Positions 7,850-14,790 of a DNA stretch of 37,664 bases are shown piece by piece. The notes beneath the pieces are model-generated. The model did no database searches, was not told the DNA's origin, and saw only the letters and a program-made list of their open reading frames with translations. This stretch comes from Streptomyces sp. TRM64462 (GTDB lineage: Bacteria > Actinomycetota > Actinomycetes > Streptomycetales > Streptomycetaceae), in contig NZ_JABWDV010000326.1 in the NCBI RefSeq assembly GCF_013362995.1, positions 1 through 37,664 on the forward strand, in the 5' to 3' direction. Within the stretch, counting starts at the first letter, position 1; each line of letters begins with the position of its first letter. Made by a program: the position numbers and the translations under genes.

Positions 7850-8413
7850 CTACGGCTGTCGCACGTTGCTGACACTGGTCCTCTTCAAAATCTCGGCCGC
7901 CTTGTCCGTGAGCTGTCCGCCCGGCTTGCCTTCGACCTTGGTCAGGAAGCCGCGCTGTCGCGCCGCTCGAAGGTGGCCCTTCAACGTGGCCTGCTTGGTA
8001 CCGGTGACGTATTCGAGCGACTGAATGGGAGCACGTTCGCCGATCTCAACCACGCGCACGTAGAAGGCGGAGAGGAACGCGAGGTACTCGTCCGACAGCC
8101 CCTTGGGCAGGCCGGCCAGCTTCTCGCGGAACTCCTCGACTTGGTGTTGGCCAGCAAGAGCCTGCTTCGCCAGCGGCCCCACCTCTTCCGCGAACGCGGC
8201 CGTGTCGATCTGTCGCAGGACCGTGCTGGTGATGCCGCGCGCTACCTCTTGCGGGTCGGCTTCCTCGTGCGGCTCGATCCGGATTTCGCGGGGGTTGCCC
8301 GAGGTGGAGTCGAGCGGAAGCCACATGGTGACCTTCCACGCCCCGATGCGCTGGACCTGTTCGACGCCCGCACGGGGCGCAGCGCCGCCCACGTGATCGT
8401 TGGTGTTCGTCAT
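7850..8413 (-). CDS. Hypothetical element protein, possible winged-helix C-terminus
   Basis: A 187-residue protein directly upstream of int in the same direction (32-bp gap). I cannot assign a family. The first ~60 residues form a beta-rich part (VQRIGAWKVTMWLPLDST), the middle is helical, and the last ~70 (SLEYVTGTKQATLKGHLRAARQRGFLTKVEGKPGGQLT) look like a winged helix, with a recognition helix in LKGHLRAARQRG and a wing at the Gly-rich turn. Inference: a DNA-binding accessory or regulator of integration. I chose the ATG at 8413 (MTNTNDHV) over an upstream codon at 8449, because the latter runs into the promoter region facing the divergent excisionase-like gene. Confidence 0.6.
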   Translation of the reverse strand: MTNTNDHVGGAAPRAGVEQVQRIGAWKVTMWLPLDSTSGNPREIRIEPHEEADPQEVARGITSTVLRQIDTAAFAEEVGPLAKQALAGQHQVEEFREKLAGLPKGLSDEYLAFLSAFYVRVVEIGERAPIQSLEYVTGTKQATLKGHLRAARQRGFLTKVEGKPGGQLTDKAAEILKRTSVSNVRQP

Positions 8414-8550
8414 GGCCGACAACGTACGGAATTCAACCGCAACAGGCAAGTCAGGGTGTGCCGCATCCGGGTTTGACTGGACCGGACTGATAACTCAGGA
8501 TGGGCAGCCCGAGGGGGAACCGACCCCTCCGCTAACCGAGGAGCCGTCCT

Positions 8551-8733
8551 TTGCGGAACACCCGCCTGATGAGCGTCACCGACCTGGCCGAATACCTGGG
8601 CGTGACGCACGCGTGGGTCTACAACAACCACCGAGCACTCAACATCCCCGCCTGCAAGATCGGCGGACACCTCCGCTTCCGGCCATCTGACGTAGAGCGC
8701 TGGCTTGAGCAGGAGTGCCGGGCCGCTGCCTGA
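8551..8733 (+). CDS. xis: Excisionase-like helix-turn-helix protein
   Basis: A 60-residue MerR/AlpA-type HTH protein: SVTDLAEYLGVTHAWVYNNH forms the helix-turn-helix, then LNIPACKIGGHLRFRPSDVERWLEQ gives the wing and C-terminal helix typical of the excisionase family DNA-binding domain. Known of the family: such proteins bend DNA near att sites and steer the integrase toward excision. A GAGGAG ribosome-binding site sits 7 nt before the TTG at 8551, so TTG rather than the internal ATG at 8569 is the likely start. It is divergent from the int-side genes, the usual arrangement in actinobacterial integrative elements. Confidence 0.8.
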   Translation: MRNTRLMSVTDLAEYLGVTHAWVYNNHRALNIPACKIGGHLRFRPSDVERWLEQECRAAA

Positions 8734-8847
8734 TCTGAGTCCCAACCCGAAGCCAGTCCGATGGCTGGCAGTGCCTACCAGAAGGGAGCACATGCGAACC
8801 ACCGACTACCGGCGCACACCGCGCCCCATGGGAAGGACCACAGATCA

Positions 8848-9222
8848 GTGCGCATCGACTTCGGACCCGGCATCGAGTGGGGCGGCCTCTCTCAGGCGCA
8901 GTGCGAACTCATGGCCAGGGACGACCGGCACCCGCTGGCATACCGCGTGTACTTTTCCGCCCTGTGGAAGGCGAACCAGATAGGTCACGCCGAGTTCCGC
9001 ATGGGTGAACTCGCCACGATCCTCGCCGGTGAGGGCGGAGTCATCCCGTCCAGGCAGAGCGTCACGAACGCGGTCGGGCGAGCCAAGGCACTGGACCTCA
9101 TCGGGCACGACTCAACCGTCCGATGCCTCACCCTGCCCCACCGCCACTTCCAGAAGGGCGGCCGGGGTGGCCGCAAGTGCAGGGTGCACGGTGACGCCAC
9201 GCCCTGGGCGCGGGCTTCCTGA
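8848..9222 (+). CDS. Hypothetical element protein, helical DNA-binding type
   Basis: A 124-residue basic protein of unknown family. The central part (HPLAYRVYFSALWKANQIGHAEF...RQSVTNAVGRAKALDLIGHDSTVRCLTL) resembles a winged-helix domain of replication or partition accessory proteins: two helices, a candidate recognition helix in SRQSVTNAVGRAKAL, then a short beta wing. The C-terminus has HFQKGGRGGRKCRVHG with one Cys and several basic residues. The frame is open back to an ATG at 8761, but the GTG at 8848 has GGAAGGA at a suitable distance and begins at the first folded segment. It follows the excisionase gene and could share its transcript. Confidence 0.55.
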   Translation: MRIDFGPGIEWGGLSQAQCELMARDDRHPLAYRVYFSALWKANQIGHAEFRMGELATILAGEGGVIPSRQSVTNAVGRAKALDLIGHDSTVRCLTLPHRHFQKGGRGGRKCRVHGDATPWARAS

Positions 9223-9243
9223 ACGCCCGCCCTCCAGACCGAC

Positions 9244-9286
9244 ACACGCCAGGTGTACAAACACGCGGAACGTACACGCCAGGCGT
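9244..9286 (+). promoter_or_regulatory. Two copies of an ACACGCCAGGYGT motif
   Basis: ACACGCCAGGTGT (9244-9256) and ACACGCCAGGCGT (9274-9286), 30 bp apart; the second contains a perfect dyad ACGCC-A-GGCGT. They lie just after the small hypothetical gene and before the hairpin array. A pair of protein-binding sites is a reasonable guess; no partner is known. Confidence 0.35.
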
Positions 9287-9393
9287 GGCGGAGGGAAACG
9301 CCGCCCGTGTCGTGGTACGCCATCTGACCTGCGAAAACGTTCGCTGCTCTTTATCTATCTCAGCAGGTTCTTAGCCTCATCGGCCTTGATGCC

Positions 9394-9790
9394 CGGCCCC
9401 TGCCGGGGCCGACAGGGCGAAGCGACTTACGTACGTACGTCAACGGCGAGACGTACAGGTGCAAGGTGAAGGGTCTACGTCATGAGCGGCCCCGAAGGGG
9501 GCCGACATCGTGAAGCCACTTACGTGCAGCGGCGAAGCGAAGGAGGGGCGCGGCAGCGCCCCCATGGGCGAAGACCCAGCGGCGAGAGCGTGAGCAGGGA
9601 GGGCGGCCGTTCGGCCGCACAGTCGGAAGCCGCTTCGACACAGCGGCCCCGAAGGGGCCGACAACAGGAAGACCAGGAAGCCAGCCAGGTGGGGCGCTGC
9701 CGCGCCCCCATAGCGCGAAGCCCCTTCGACTTGCAGCAAGGGGAGTGGGCCGCTTGCGCGGCCACAGGGCGAAGCCACTTACGGCAACCC
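9394..9790 (+). repeat. Array of seven hairpin-plus-tail modules
   Basis: Seven GC-rich hairpins with 6-7-bp perfect stems and 3-4-nt loops start at 9394, 9487, 9545, 9603, 9644, 9691 and 9748. Stems are of three kinds: CGGCCCC/GGGGCCG (first, second, fifth), GGGGCGC/GCGCCCC (third, sixth) and GCGGCC or GGCCGC with its complement (fourth, seventh). Each is followed by ACA or CAT, about four bases, and a tail whose fullest form is CGAAGCCACTTACG. Spacing is irregular (41-93 bp). Stems and tails are re-used in different combinations, so this is a modular family, not a simple tandem repeat. Confidence 0.8.
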
Positions 9791-10300
9791 TCGAAAGCCC
9801 TCGTTCTCATGCAGGCCCCGAGTGCCGGCCAGGCCAAGGGCAGTGCTCCCACCTGCTACTTCTTCGCCGCTGCCCTACCTCGCCACTGCCATGACGAGGT
9901 CTGGAACCGTGGCAGGATCTGAGCTGCCAAGACATGGCGGTCGGGCAAGGCCCCTTCAGGGGGTCATACCCCCACCCCTTCGCCGTCGCCTCGCTGCGTC
10001 TCGGCTGTCCGCCTCGCCGTCGCCCCTGCAAAGGACTCCGTCTTCCCTCCGCCGTTGACAGGCTTGCCCGTGCCACTGACAGGCGAACGGCTGTGCGTCT
10101 CTGTGAGTGGCGACAGGCCGCACGACTGGCGAGGAGTCGAGAGCGAAGCGGCAGGCAGGGAGGCAGGCGCACAGCCTCACGGCGGGCAGGCAGTCAGGAC
10201 AGAGGGCAAGTCCAAGGCAGGGCGCACCAGCGCCCCACTGCCGAAGGTGCCGAGCACGAGCACCAGGACCACGGGCAACGCGGAGAGTGATCACGACCGG

Positions 10301-10436
10301 GCGTCTCAAAAACCGTCGATAGTGAGACGCTCGGCGCGGCATCGGGCCGTGTCCGTTTCGCCCTCACTCTCGCATCTCGAAACCCGTCTCAAAAGATCCG
10401 TCTCACCACTGGCTTTCGAGACACGTTTATGAGACG
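10301..10436 (+). promoter_or_regulatory. res-like site upstream of the serine recombinase
   Basis: A 30-bp dyad with perfect 8-bp arms GCGTCTCA (10301-10308) and TGAGACGC (10323-10330), then two more CGTCTCA boxes (10385-10391, 10399-10405) facing GAGACA (10418-10423) and TGAGACG (10430-10436), ending 8 bp before the recombinase ATG. Known: Tn3-family resolvases bind several ~25-35-bp dyad subsites next to their own gene and autoregulate. The arrangement fits, but which arms pair in the right half is uncertain. Confidence 0.6.
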
Positions 10437-10444
10437 TTCTGATC

Positions 10445-11278
10445 ATGACCACGAACAACCCGGCCGATCAGGTCGAGCGTCACCCCTGCCCGAAGTGCGA
10501 AGCCCCTGCCGGTAGCCCCTGCCGTACGGGAGCGGGCAAGGTGGCAGCCAGCTACCACACGGGGCGCTTCGCCCTCGTGCCGTCCCTGAAGGCGGAACTC
10601 ACCGTGAAGACCCCGGCCGACCGTAACCCCGGTAAGCGGTGGGTACAGGGTGATCCGGTACCCGTGGTGTCCGAAGCCGTACCGGGCGCAGCGATCCGAC
10701 TGGGCTATGCCAGGTGCAGCACGGTCGGGCAGGAACTCCAGAGCCAGTTGGACATGCTTGCCCGTGCCGACTGCACGCGGGTGTTCTCGGAGAAGATCAG
10801 TACGCGTGTGAAGGAGCGGCCGGAGTTGGAGAAGGCGTTGGCTCTGGCGCGGGAGATCAAGGCAGCCGCGCCGCACCAGCCCGTCATCCTCACGGTGGTG
10901 GAGATGAAGCGTCTTGCCCGCAACGCGGCGGAACTCATGACGCTGTCCTCCACCCTGCAAGCGGACGGCGTCCAACTGGAACTCCTGTCCGGTCCGTTGC
11001 AGGGTGTGTACGACCCGAACGGGGCGGGAGCCATCGTGTTCGCAGTCCTGGCCGTGGCCGCCGAGGTGGAGCGGGAAGGCATCCGGGAGAAGACGTTGGA
11101 AGGGCTGGACACTGCGGCCCGCAAGGGCAACCACGGTGGGCGCCCCTCCGTCGTGGACGACGACAAGCTAGCCGTAGCCCGTGCCAGGCACGCCAAGGGA
11201 GAGAGCGTCACCGCCATCGCCAAGGCCCTGGGGATCTCCCGAGCCACCTTGTACCGGCACATCGGTGAGAGCGCCTAG
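10445..11278 (+). CDS. Serine recombinase (resolvase/invertase) with N-terminal zinc finger
   Basis: A 277-residue recombinase. Residues ~13-41 carry CPKCEAPAGSPCRT...YHTGR (Cys15, Cys18, Cys26, His38), the small zinc finger often found on actinobacterial DNA-binding proteins. The catalytic domain starts at ~85: LGYARCSTVGQELQSQLDML with nucleophile Ser92, then VVEMKRLARN (conserved arginines) and the E helix AVAAEVEREGIREKTLEGL. The C-terminus is a Hin-type HTH (SVTAIAKALGISRATLYRHI). Known of the family: small resolvases act on res sites to resolve dimers or invert DNA. The CGTCTCA dyads immediately upstream are the likely target. The ATG at 10445 has no Shine-Dalgarno. It may be a leftover of a transposon or maintain the element after replication. 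Confidence 0.92.
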   Translation: MTTNNPADQVERHPCPKCEAPAGSPCRTGAGKVAASYHTGRFALVPSLKAELTVKTPADRNPGKRWVQGDPVPVVSEAVPGAAIRLGYARCSTVGQELQSQLDMLARADCTRVFSEKISTRVKERPELEKALALAREIKAAAPHQPVILTVVEMKRLARNAAELMTLSSTLQADGVQLELLSGPLQGVYDPNGAGAIVFAVLAVAAEVEREGIREKTLEGLDTAARKGNHGGRPSVVDDDKLAVARARHAKGESVTAIAKALGISRATLYRHIGESA

Positions 11279-11313
11279 AACAGGCGCACAGGGGTACGGA
11301 AGCCGGACGCCAG

Positions 11314-11341
11314 GCCCCGGCGGAGGGAAGCCCGCCGGGGC
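11314..11341. terminator. Bidirectional terminator between recombinase and acetyltransferase
   Basis: A perfect 10-bp stem GCCCCGGCGG/CCGCCGGGGC (11314-11323 with 11332-11341), 8-nt loop, between convergent stops at 11278 and 11362. It ends the lasso operon on the minus strand. Confidence 0.75.
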
Positions 11342-11361
11342 TCCGGGATCAGTTCGTCACG

Positions 11362-11904
11362 TCAGGGGGCAGCGGGGAATTCTTCCGCTACCGCGTCCAT
11401 CAGGAGTTCATCGCAGGGGCGACCGCGCCAGTAGCCGGACTGGCGCAGGCGCCCGGCGGGTTTGAACCCGGCCTTCTCATAGGCGGTGAGCCCTGCCGCG
11501 TTGGGCTCCAGTACCTTCAGCCAGACCATCCGCAGCGCGGCGTACTCGAATGCCCACCGCAGCGTCAGGGCCGTCGCCTCCGTGGCCAGCCCTTTGCCTC
11601 GCGCTTCCGGCGCGAGCAGGATGACGTACTCGGCGGTCCGTACGGCTGAGTCGATCTGGAGCGTTGTGAGACCGACCGGAGTGCGCTCCTCAGTCGTGAT
11701 CACCTCGAACTGGGGGAAATCCCGGTTCCGTCCGGCCGCTTCCCATCCGCCGGCACGGACCTCCCAGGACTGGGGGACCTGTGTCCCGAAGCCCAGGATC
11801 GTGCCGGGGTCGTTCTCCCAGCGGTGGTAGTCGGGCAGGTGGTCGCGGTCCGGCATGGCCAGGCTGACGCGCTTGCCCGGGAGCAGGATGTACGGGTCGG
11901 TCAT
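11362..11904 (-). CDS. GNAT acetyltransferase of the lasso operon (AlbT-like)
   Basis: A 180-residue GNAT of the RimJ/RimL type. The acetyl-CoA-binding motif A reads EYVILLAPEARGKGLATEATALTLRWAFE (RGKGLA loop, ~residues 93-121), and motif B includes MVWLKVLEPNAAGLTAYEKAGFKPAGRLR, where Asn and Tyr are the usual conserved residues. Its ATG overlaps the stop of the leader-peptidase gene (ATGA, 11901-11904), so the two are translationally coupled and belong to one operon. Known: the albusnodin cluster encodes an acetyltransferase that modifies a lysine of that lasso peptide. Inference: this enzyme acetylates Lys10 of the predicted core. Self-resistance by acetylation of something else is a less likely alternative. 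Confidence 0.9.
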   Translation of the reverse strand: MTDPYILLPGKRVSLAMPDRDHLPDYHRWENDPGTILGFGTQVPQSWEVRAGGWEAAGRNRDFPQFEVITTEERTPVGLTTLQIDSAVRTAEYVILLAPEARGKGLATEATALTLRWAFEYAALRMVWLKVLEPNAAGLTAYEKAGFKPAGRLRQSGYWRGRPCDELLMDAVAEEFPAAP

Positions 11905-12539
11905 CGATACCTCTTCGACGTTGGCTCTGGCCCGTTGATGGGCGAGTAGTCCCCAGTCTGAGCCGGTTCCTCGATGGGCTGACCGTGAACGTCACAGATC
12001 CACGCGTGCATCCGAATCGGATCGGTGGCGACGCCGTGCCGCCAGGCTCCTCCACGACCGCCAGCCGCCAGCAGGAGCGCGGCTGTCGTGGACTCCTCCA
12101 GACATGCGACACGGGCGGGGAACAGGCGCGCAGCCCAGCGGACTGACCGGACTGCCAGGCTGGCGTGCGCCCGGGTCGGGCGAGGGAGGTTGCGGCCTGC
12201 TTCTGCCAGCCGTACCAGGCGACCGAAGCTCGTGCGCCCTCGTCCCAGATGGCGCGTTGCGAGGGTGCCCGCGAGAAGCACGCTCGCCGCGATGCGCCAC
12301 GACCACGGGGGCGGCGCCGGAGCGTCCAGCCGAGCGGATGACTCACTCGTCCCCCATGAGGTTTCCGAGGGACGGACTGTGACAGGGGCCGGTGCTTCGC
12401 TGTGTTCCAGGCGGTCGAGCCAGCGCGAGAGGGAATCGCCGGTAAGGACCACGGTTGTTCCGGTCTGGTAGTTGACGACTACGCCCGCCGCTCCAGTCAG
12501 TGCGGTACGGGTGTGACGGCTCGGAGCGGGGACGTTCAC
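11901..12539 (-). CDS. Lasso peptide B protein (RRE + leader peptidase fusion)
   Basis: A 212-residue protein starting at a GTG (12539) that overlaps the cyclase stop as GTGA. Residues ~10-50 (LTGAAGVVVNYQTGTTVVLTGDSLSRWLDRLEH) match the strand-rich, PqqD-like RiPP recognition element that binds the leader. After a Pro-rich linker, the C-terminal domain is the transglutaminase-like cysteine protease: Cys146 (ARVACLEES), His178 (MHAWI) and Asp183 (CDVHG). Known of the family: it cuts the leader and hands the core to the cyclase. In many actinobacteria B1 and B2 are separate genes; here they are fused. The frame extends to 12593, but the coupled GTG is the natural start. A single hydrophobic stretch (ASVLLAGTLA) belongs to the fold. 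Confidence 0.9.
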   Translation of the reverse strand: MNVPAPSRHTRTALTGAAGVVVNYQTGTTVVLTGDSLSRWLDRLEHSEAPAPVTVRPSETSWGTSESSARLDAPAPPPWSWRIAASVLLAGTLATRHLGRGRTSFGRLVRLAEAGRNLPRPTRAHASLAVRSVRWAARLFPARVACLEESTTAALLLAAGGRGGAWRHGVATDPIRMHAWICDVHGQPIEEPAQTGDYSPINGPEPTSKRYR

Positions 12540-14242
12540 GGCCTGTCCTCCCAGCGGACTCGTTCGGTCGCGGTGTCGCTGACACGTAGCCATAGCTCGG
12601 TGCCGAGCAGCGGTTCGATTAGTCCCCAGGGGACGTCCACCCCGAGCACCGCGCGCCGGAGAAGGGAGCGGAGGACTGCCGGACGTACCAGGCCGAGGTC
12701 CACCAGGTGCCCGTCAGCCAACTCCAGGACGTTCGCCTGGTTAGCGCGTAGGCCGTGGTGGTGGTCCACCGCGAACAGCCCTTTGGAGCCGCGCCGCACA
12801 ACCTCCCCGGGCAGGAGGCCCACGACCGCATCGGCAAGCAGCGGCTTGTACCGGCGGGCCGACCATCGGTCCGAGGCAGGGACCGACATCACCGCTTCCA
12901 GAACCCGGGCGTCCGTGTACGGGTTGTGCATCTCGATGCCGTACGCCCCGGCAAGCTGGTTCTCCGTCGCGGCGGTACGGCCGACGTACCGTGCTTCGGC
13001 GAGAAGGTGGCGGTCGGCGTAGCCCAAGCCGTCAACATCCGTCTCCGGCGAGATGACCGACGCGGCCAGGGTGGTCGCCTGGTGGGTGAGCCAGGGCTTC
13101 GGGAGCGCCACGCCTGCCAGCCGATCGGGCGCGCTCCAGGCCGCTGTCACGGCAGGCCAGGGGCTCGAACGGTAGAGGCGGCCCCACGCCTGAGCATCAC
13201 GCGCTAGGCGGACAAGGCGGCCGGAGCGGACTAGGTCTGCCAGGTGGACCGGCGGCGGCATGAACAGGGTGTCGCCGCCATCCCCGGTCAGATGCACAGA
13301 AGCACCCTCTTCCGCCAGTAGAGCGAACTCGTGGCAGAGCTGCGCGACGGTCACGGCGGAGGGTGCCGGCTCGTCGGTCAGGACCAAGGCGTCCAGGTCG
13401 GTGAACGGAAGGTGTTCGCGGCCCAGGGCCATGAACCGGTGCCGGATGGAGGGAAAAGCGCGGGCGACAGTGCGCGCGTGGTCCACGTCTCCACCCGACT
13501 CCCGGTCCTTGGGGTGGAAGGTGACCCCCAGGACTGGTCCGCACTGCGCCGCATAGGCCGCGAGAGTGCTGGAGTCCAGGCCGCCGGACAGGTCAGAGGA
13601 GACTTCCCGCCCTCTCGCCCGGATCAGCACGCCGTCCGACAGGTCGAGTCGTAACCTTTCCACCGCCTCCGACCACGTGAAAGAACATGGCCGCCAGTAC
13701 GGCACGGAGAACGGCGACCCGTCACGCGGAGCCGTCCACCTGTGGCCCGGCGGTATCTGCGCTACGCCCGTCCACGCCGACCGCCCCGGGACACAAGCGG
13801 TCGGGTGTGCGAGGTGGGCTGCCAGCCAAGCCGTGTCCGGCCGACTCCCCAACAGGGAGGCGAGCGCCAAGGAACTGGAGGCCCACACGGGCACGCCATC
13901 GACTTCTGCCACGTACAGGGGGCAGGAGCCTGCCGGGTCGGCCCACAGGGTGAACGATCCCGCGCCGTCGTCCAGGGCAAGGGCATAGGAGCCAGACCAG
14001 GCCGATGCCGCCGCGTCGAAGTCTCGCAAGTCCGTGGAGCGGGCCAGCCGCTCCAGTTCCGGGTTCGTCGCTCCGCACGGGCCGAACACCGCCAACCTCC
14101 GCCCGTCCTTGCTCTCCGCCTGGCGCACCGTAGCGCCCACGGTCCAAGCGTCCGGCTTCTGCCATAGGGCATGAGCACCCACGGGTCTCGGGGCCTTGCC
14201 ATAAGGGGCGAGTGTCCCGCCGAACCAATGCAATGCCGTCAC
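12536..14242 (-). CDS. Lasso peptide cyclase (asparagine synthetase-like C protein)
   Basis: A protein of about 565 residues, homologous to asparagine synthetase B but lacking the N-terminal glutaminase cysteine (begins HWFGGTLAPYG). The ATP pyrophosphatase P-loop SDLSGGLDSST is at residues ~216-226, with the later LTGDGGDTLF motif. Known of the family: it adenylates the side chain of the acceptor Glu/Asp and closes the isopeptide ring with the N-terminal amine. The GTG at 14242 overlaps the AAGGAGG ribosome-binding site, so the TTG at 14233, 8 nt past GGAGG, is the better start. The codon at 13652-13654 is TTA (Leu197), very rare in Streptomyces and decoded only by bldA tRNA. Coupled to the B gene by GTGA. 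Confidence 0.93.
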   Translation of the reverse strand: MTALHWFGGTLAPYGKAPRPVGAHALWQKPDAWTVGATVRQAESKDGRRLAVFGPCGATNPELERLARSTDLRDFDAAASAWSGSYALALDDGAGSFTLWADPAGSCPLYVAEVDGVPVWASSSLALASLLGSRPDTAWLAAHLAHPTACVPGRSAWTGVAQIPPGHRWTAPRDGSPFSVPYWRPCSFTWSEAVERLRLDLSDGVLIRARGREVSSDLSGGLDSSTLAAYAAQCGPVLGVTFHPKDRESGGDVDHARTVARAFPSIRHRFMALGREHLPFTDLDALVLTDEPAPSAVTVAQLCHEFALLAEEGASVHLTGDGGDTLFMPPPVHLADLVRSGRLVRLARDAQAWGRLYRSSPWPAVTAAWSAPDRLAGVALPKPWLTHQATTLAASVISPETDVDGLGYADRHLLAEARYVGRTAATENQLAGAYGIEMHNPYTDARVLEAVMSVPASDRWSARRYKPLLADAVVGLLPGEVVRRGSKGLFAVDHHHGLRANQANVLELADGHLVDLGLVRPAVLRSLLRRAVLGVDVPWGLIEPLLGTELWLRVSDTATERVRWEDRP

Positions 14243-14266
14243 CTCCTTCTGCGAGTGGGAAAGGGC

Positions 14267-14296
14267 GCGGCGGCACCCCCGCAGGAATGCCGCCGC
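14267..14296 (-). terminator. Intercistronic hairpin between lasso A and C genes
   Basis: A perfect 9-bp stem GCGGCGGCA/TGCCGCCGC (14267-14275 with 14288-14296) with a 12-nt loop, just past the precursor stop at 14303 and before the cyclase ribosome-binding site. Inference: a partial terminator or RNase-stop that raises precursor mRNA relative to the enzymes, as seen in other RiPP operons. Confidence 0.6.
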
Positions 14297-14302
14297 CGGG
14301 CG

Positions 14303-14431
14303 TCAGGCCCCGTAGGGCGAGCGCTTGTTCTCCACGCTGGAGTTGGTGTTGCCCTTCGTCAGACGCGTCGCGTCCTCCAGGGTCACGACCTCCTCCTCCG
14401 GCTCGGTGTCGAGCTGAGAGCGGTTCTCCAT
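14303..14431 (-). CDS. Lasso peptide precursor (albusnodin-like)
   Basis: A 42-residue precursor. The acidic leader (MENRSQLDTEPEEEVV then TLEDATRLTK) ends with Thr at -2, the position conserved in lasso leaders. The predicted core is GNTNSSVENKRSPYGA: Gly1 would bond to Glu8, giving an 8-residue ring, and NKRSPYGA would be the threaded tail. As I recall albusnodin (GQGGGQSEDKRRAYNC, acetylated on Lys10), both have 16 residues with Gly1, Glu8, Lys10, Arg11 and Tyr14 aligned. A strong GGAGGTG ribosome-binding site lies 6 nt before the ATG. By hand, the neutral monoisotopic mass is about 1661.78 Da for the lasso and 1703.79 Da with one acetyl. Gene order A-C-B-T, all minus strand. Confidence 0.9.
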   Translation of the reverse strand: MENRSQLDTEPEEEVVTLEDATRLTKGNTNSSVENKRSPYGA

Positions 14432-14565
14432 GGTGTTCACCTCCGTCCGAAATCCGTAGGGCGTGGAGGGGTGGCGTCCCCGCCACGGTGGTACAACCTC
14501 CCGGTGCGAGTGCTGCGGCCCGGGAGGAGCGTGGGCCGGATCGCTTGGTGATCCGCGCAGGTCCC

Positions 14566-14790
14566 TCAGCCGGTCGTTTCCTGGTCCGGTACCGACCGAT
14601 CGACCGGGGGCGACACGAGGTCTTCCAGTTCGCTGTGCTGAGTCACGGTGACCCGGAGGAGGAACAGAGCCAGGACGTGGCCCAGCGCCCAGGTGGCGGT
14701 CAGTGCCGATCCGATGGGGTCGTGCCGTTCCCCGCGATGCCGACCCTTGGCCTGGCCGGACCCGAGATCCACGTCGTTCTCCGCTGCCAT
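14566..14790 (-). CDS. Small one-pass membrane protein upstream of the lasso precursor
   Basis: A 74-residue protein with a hydrophilic N-terminus (MAAENDVDLGSGQAKGRHRG), one probable membrane helix (PIGSALTATWALGHVLALFL) and an acidic C-terminal tail (SELEDLVSPPVDRSV). No family recognised. The ATG at 14790 has GGAGG 9 nt upstream; an in-frame start at 14841 lacks one. It lies in the same direction as the lasso genes, 134 bp before the precursor, and divergent from the XRE regulator. Inference only: a role in immunity or export is possible because the cluster has no ABC transporter; an unrelated element protein is equally possible. The 134-bp gap should hold a precursor promoter. Confidence 0.55.
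   Translation of the reverse strand: MAAENDVDLGSGQAKGRHRGERHDPIGSALTATWALGHVLALFLLRVTVTQHSELEDLVSPPVDRSVPDQETTG

Larger units (their letters stand above)
9223..10444. other. Gene-poor 1.2-kb region of the element
   Basis: No convincing coding sequence on either strand: the open frames present are Arg/Pro/Gly/Ser-rich, have no recognisable domain and overlap dense inverted repeats. From left to right it holds the ACACGCCAGGYGT pair, a more A+T-rich stretch (about 9333-9375), the array of hairpin modules (9394-9790), a plain stretch with one small hairpin GGGGGT-CAT-ACCCCC (9959-9973), and the res-like dyads (10301-10436) in front of the serine recombinase. It could contain an origin, a structured RNA or a decayed gene. 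Confidence 0.6.

Noticed and set aside
9394..9790. A CRISPR array
   Set aside because: The repeats are short hairpins of different stem types with irregular spacing and no constant repeat-spacer pattern; no cas gene is near.
9482..9922. A 146-codon ORF in the hairpin array
   Set aside because: Low-complexity Arg/Ser/Gly composition, no ribosome-binding site, and codons forced by the hairpins; competing frames on the other strand look the same.
11362..11904. GNAT as a stand-alone resistance gene
   Set aside because: The ATGA overlap with the lasso B gene ties it to the operon; a modifying enzyme is the simpler reading.
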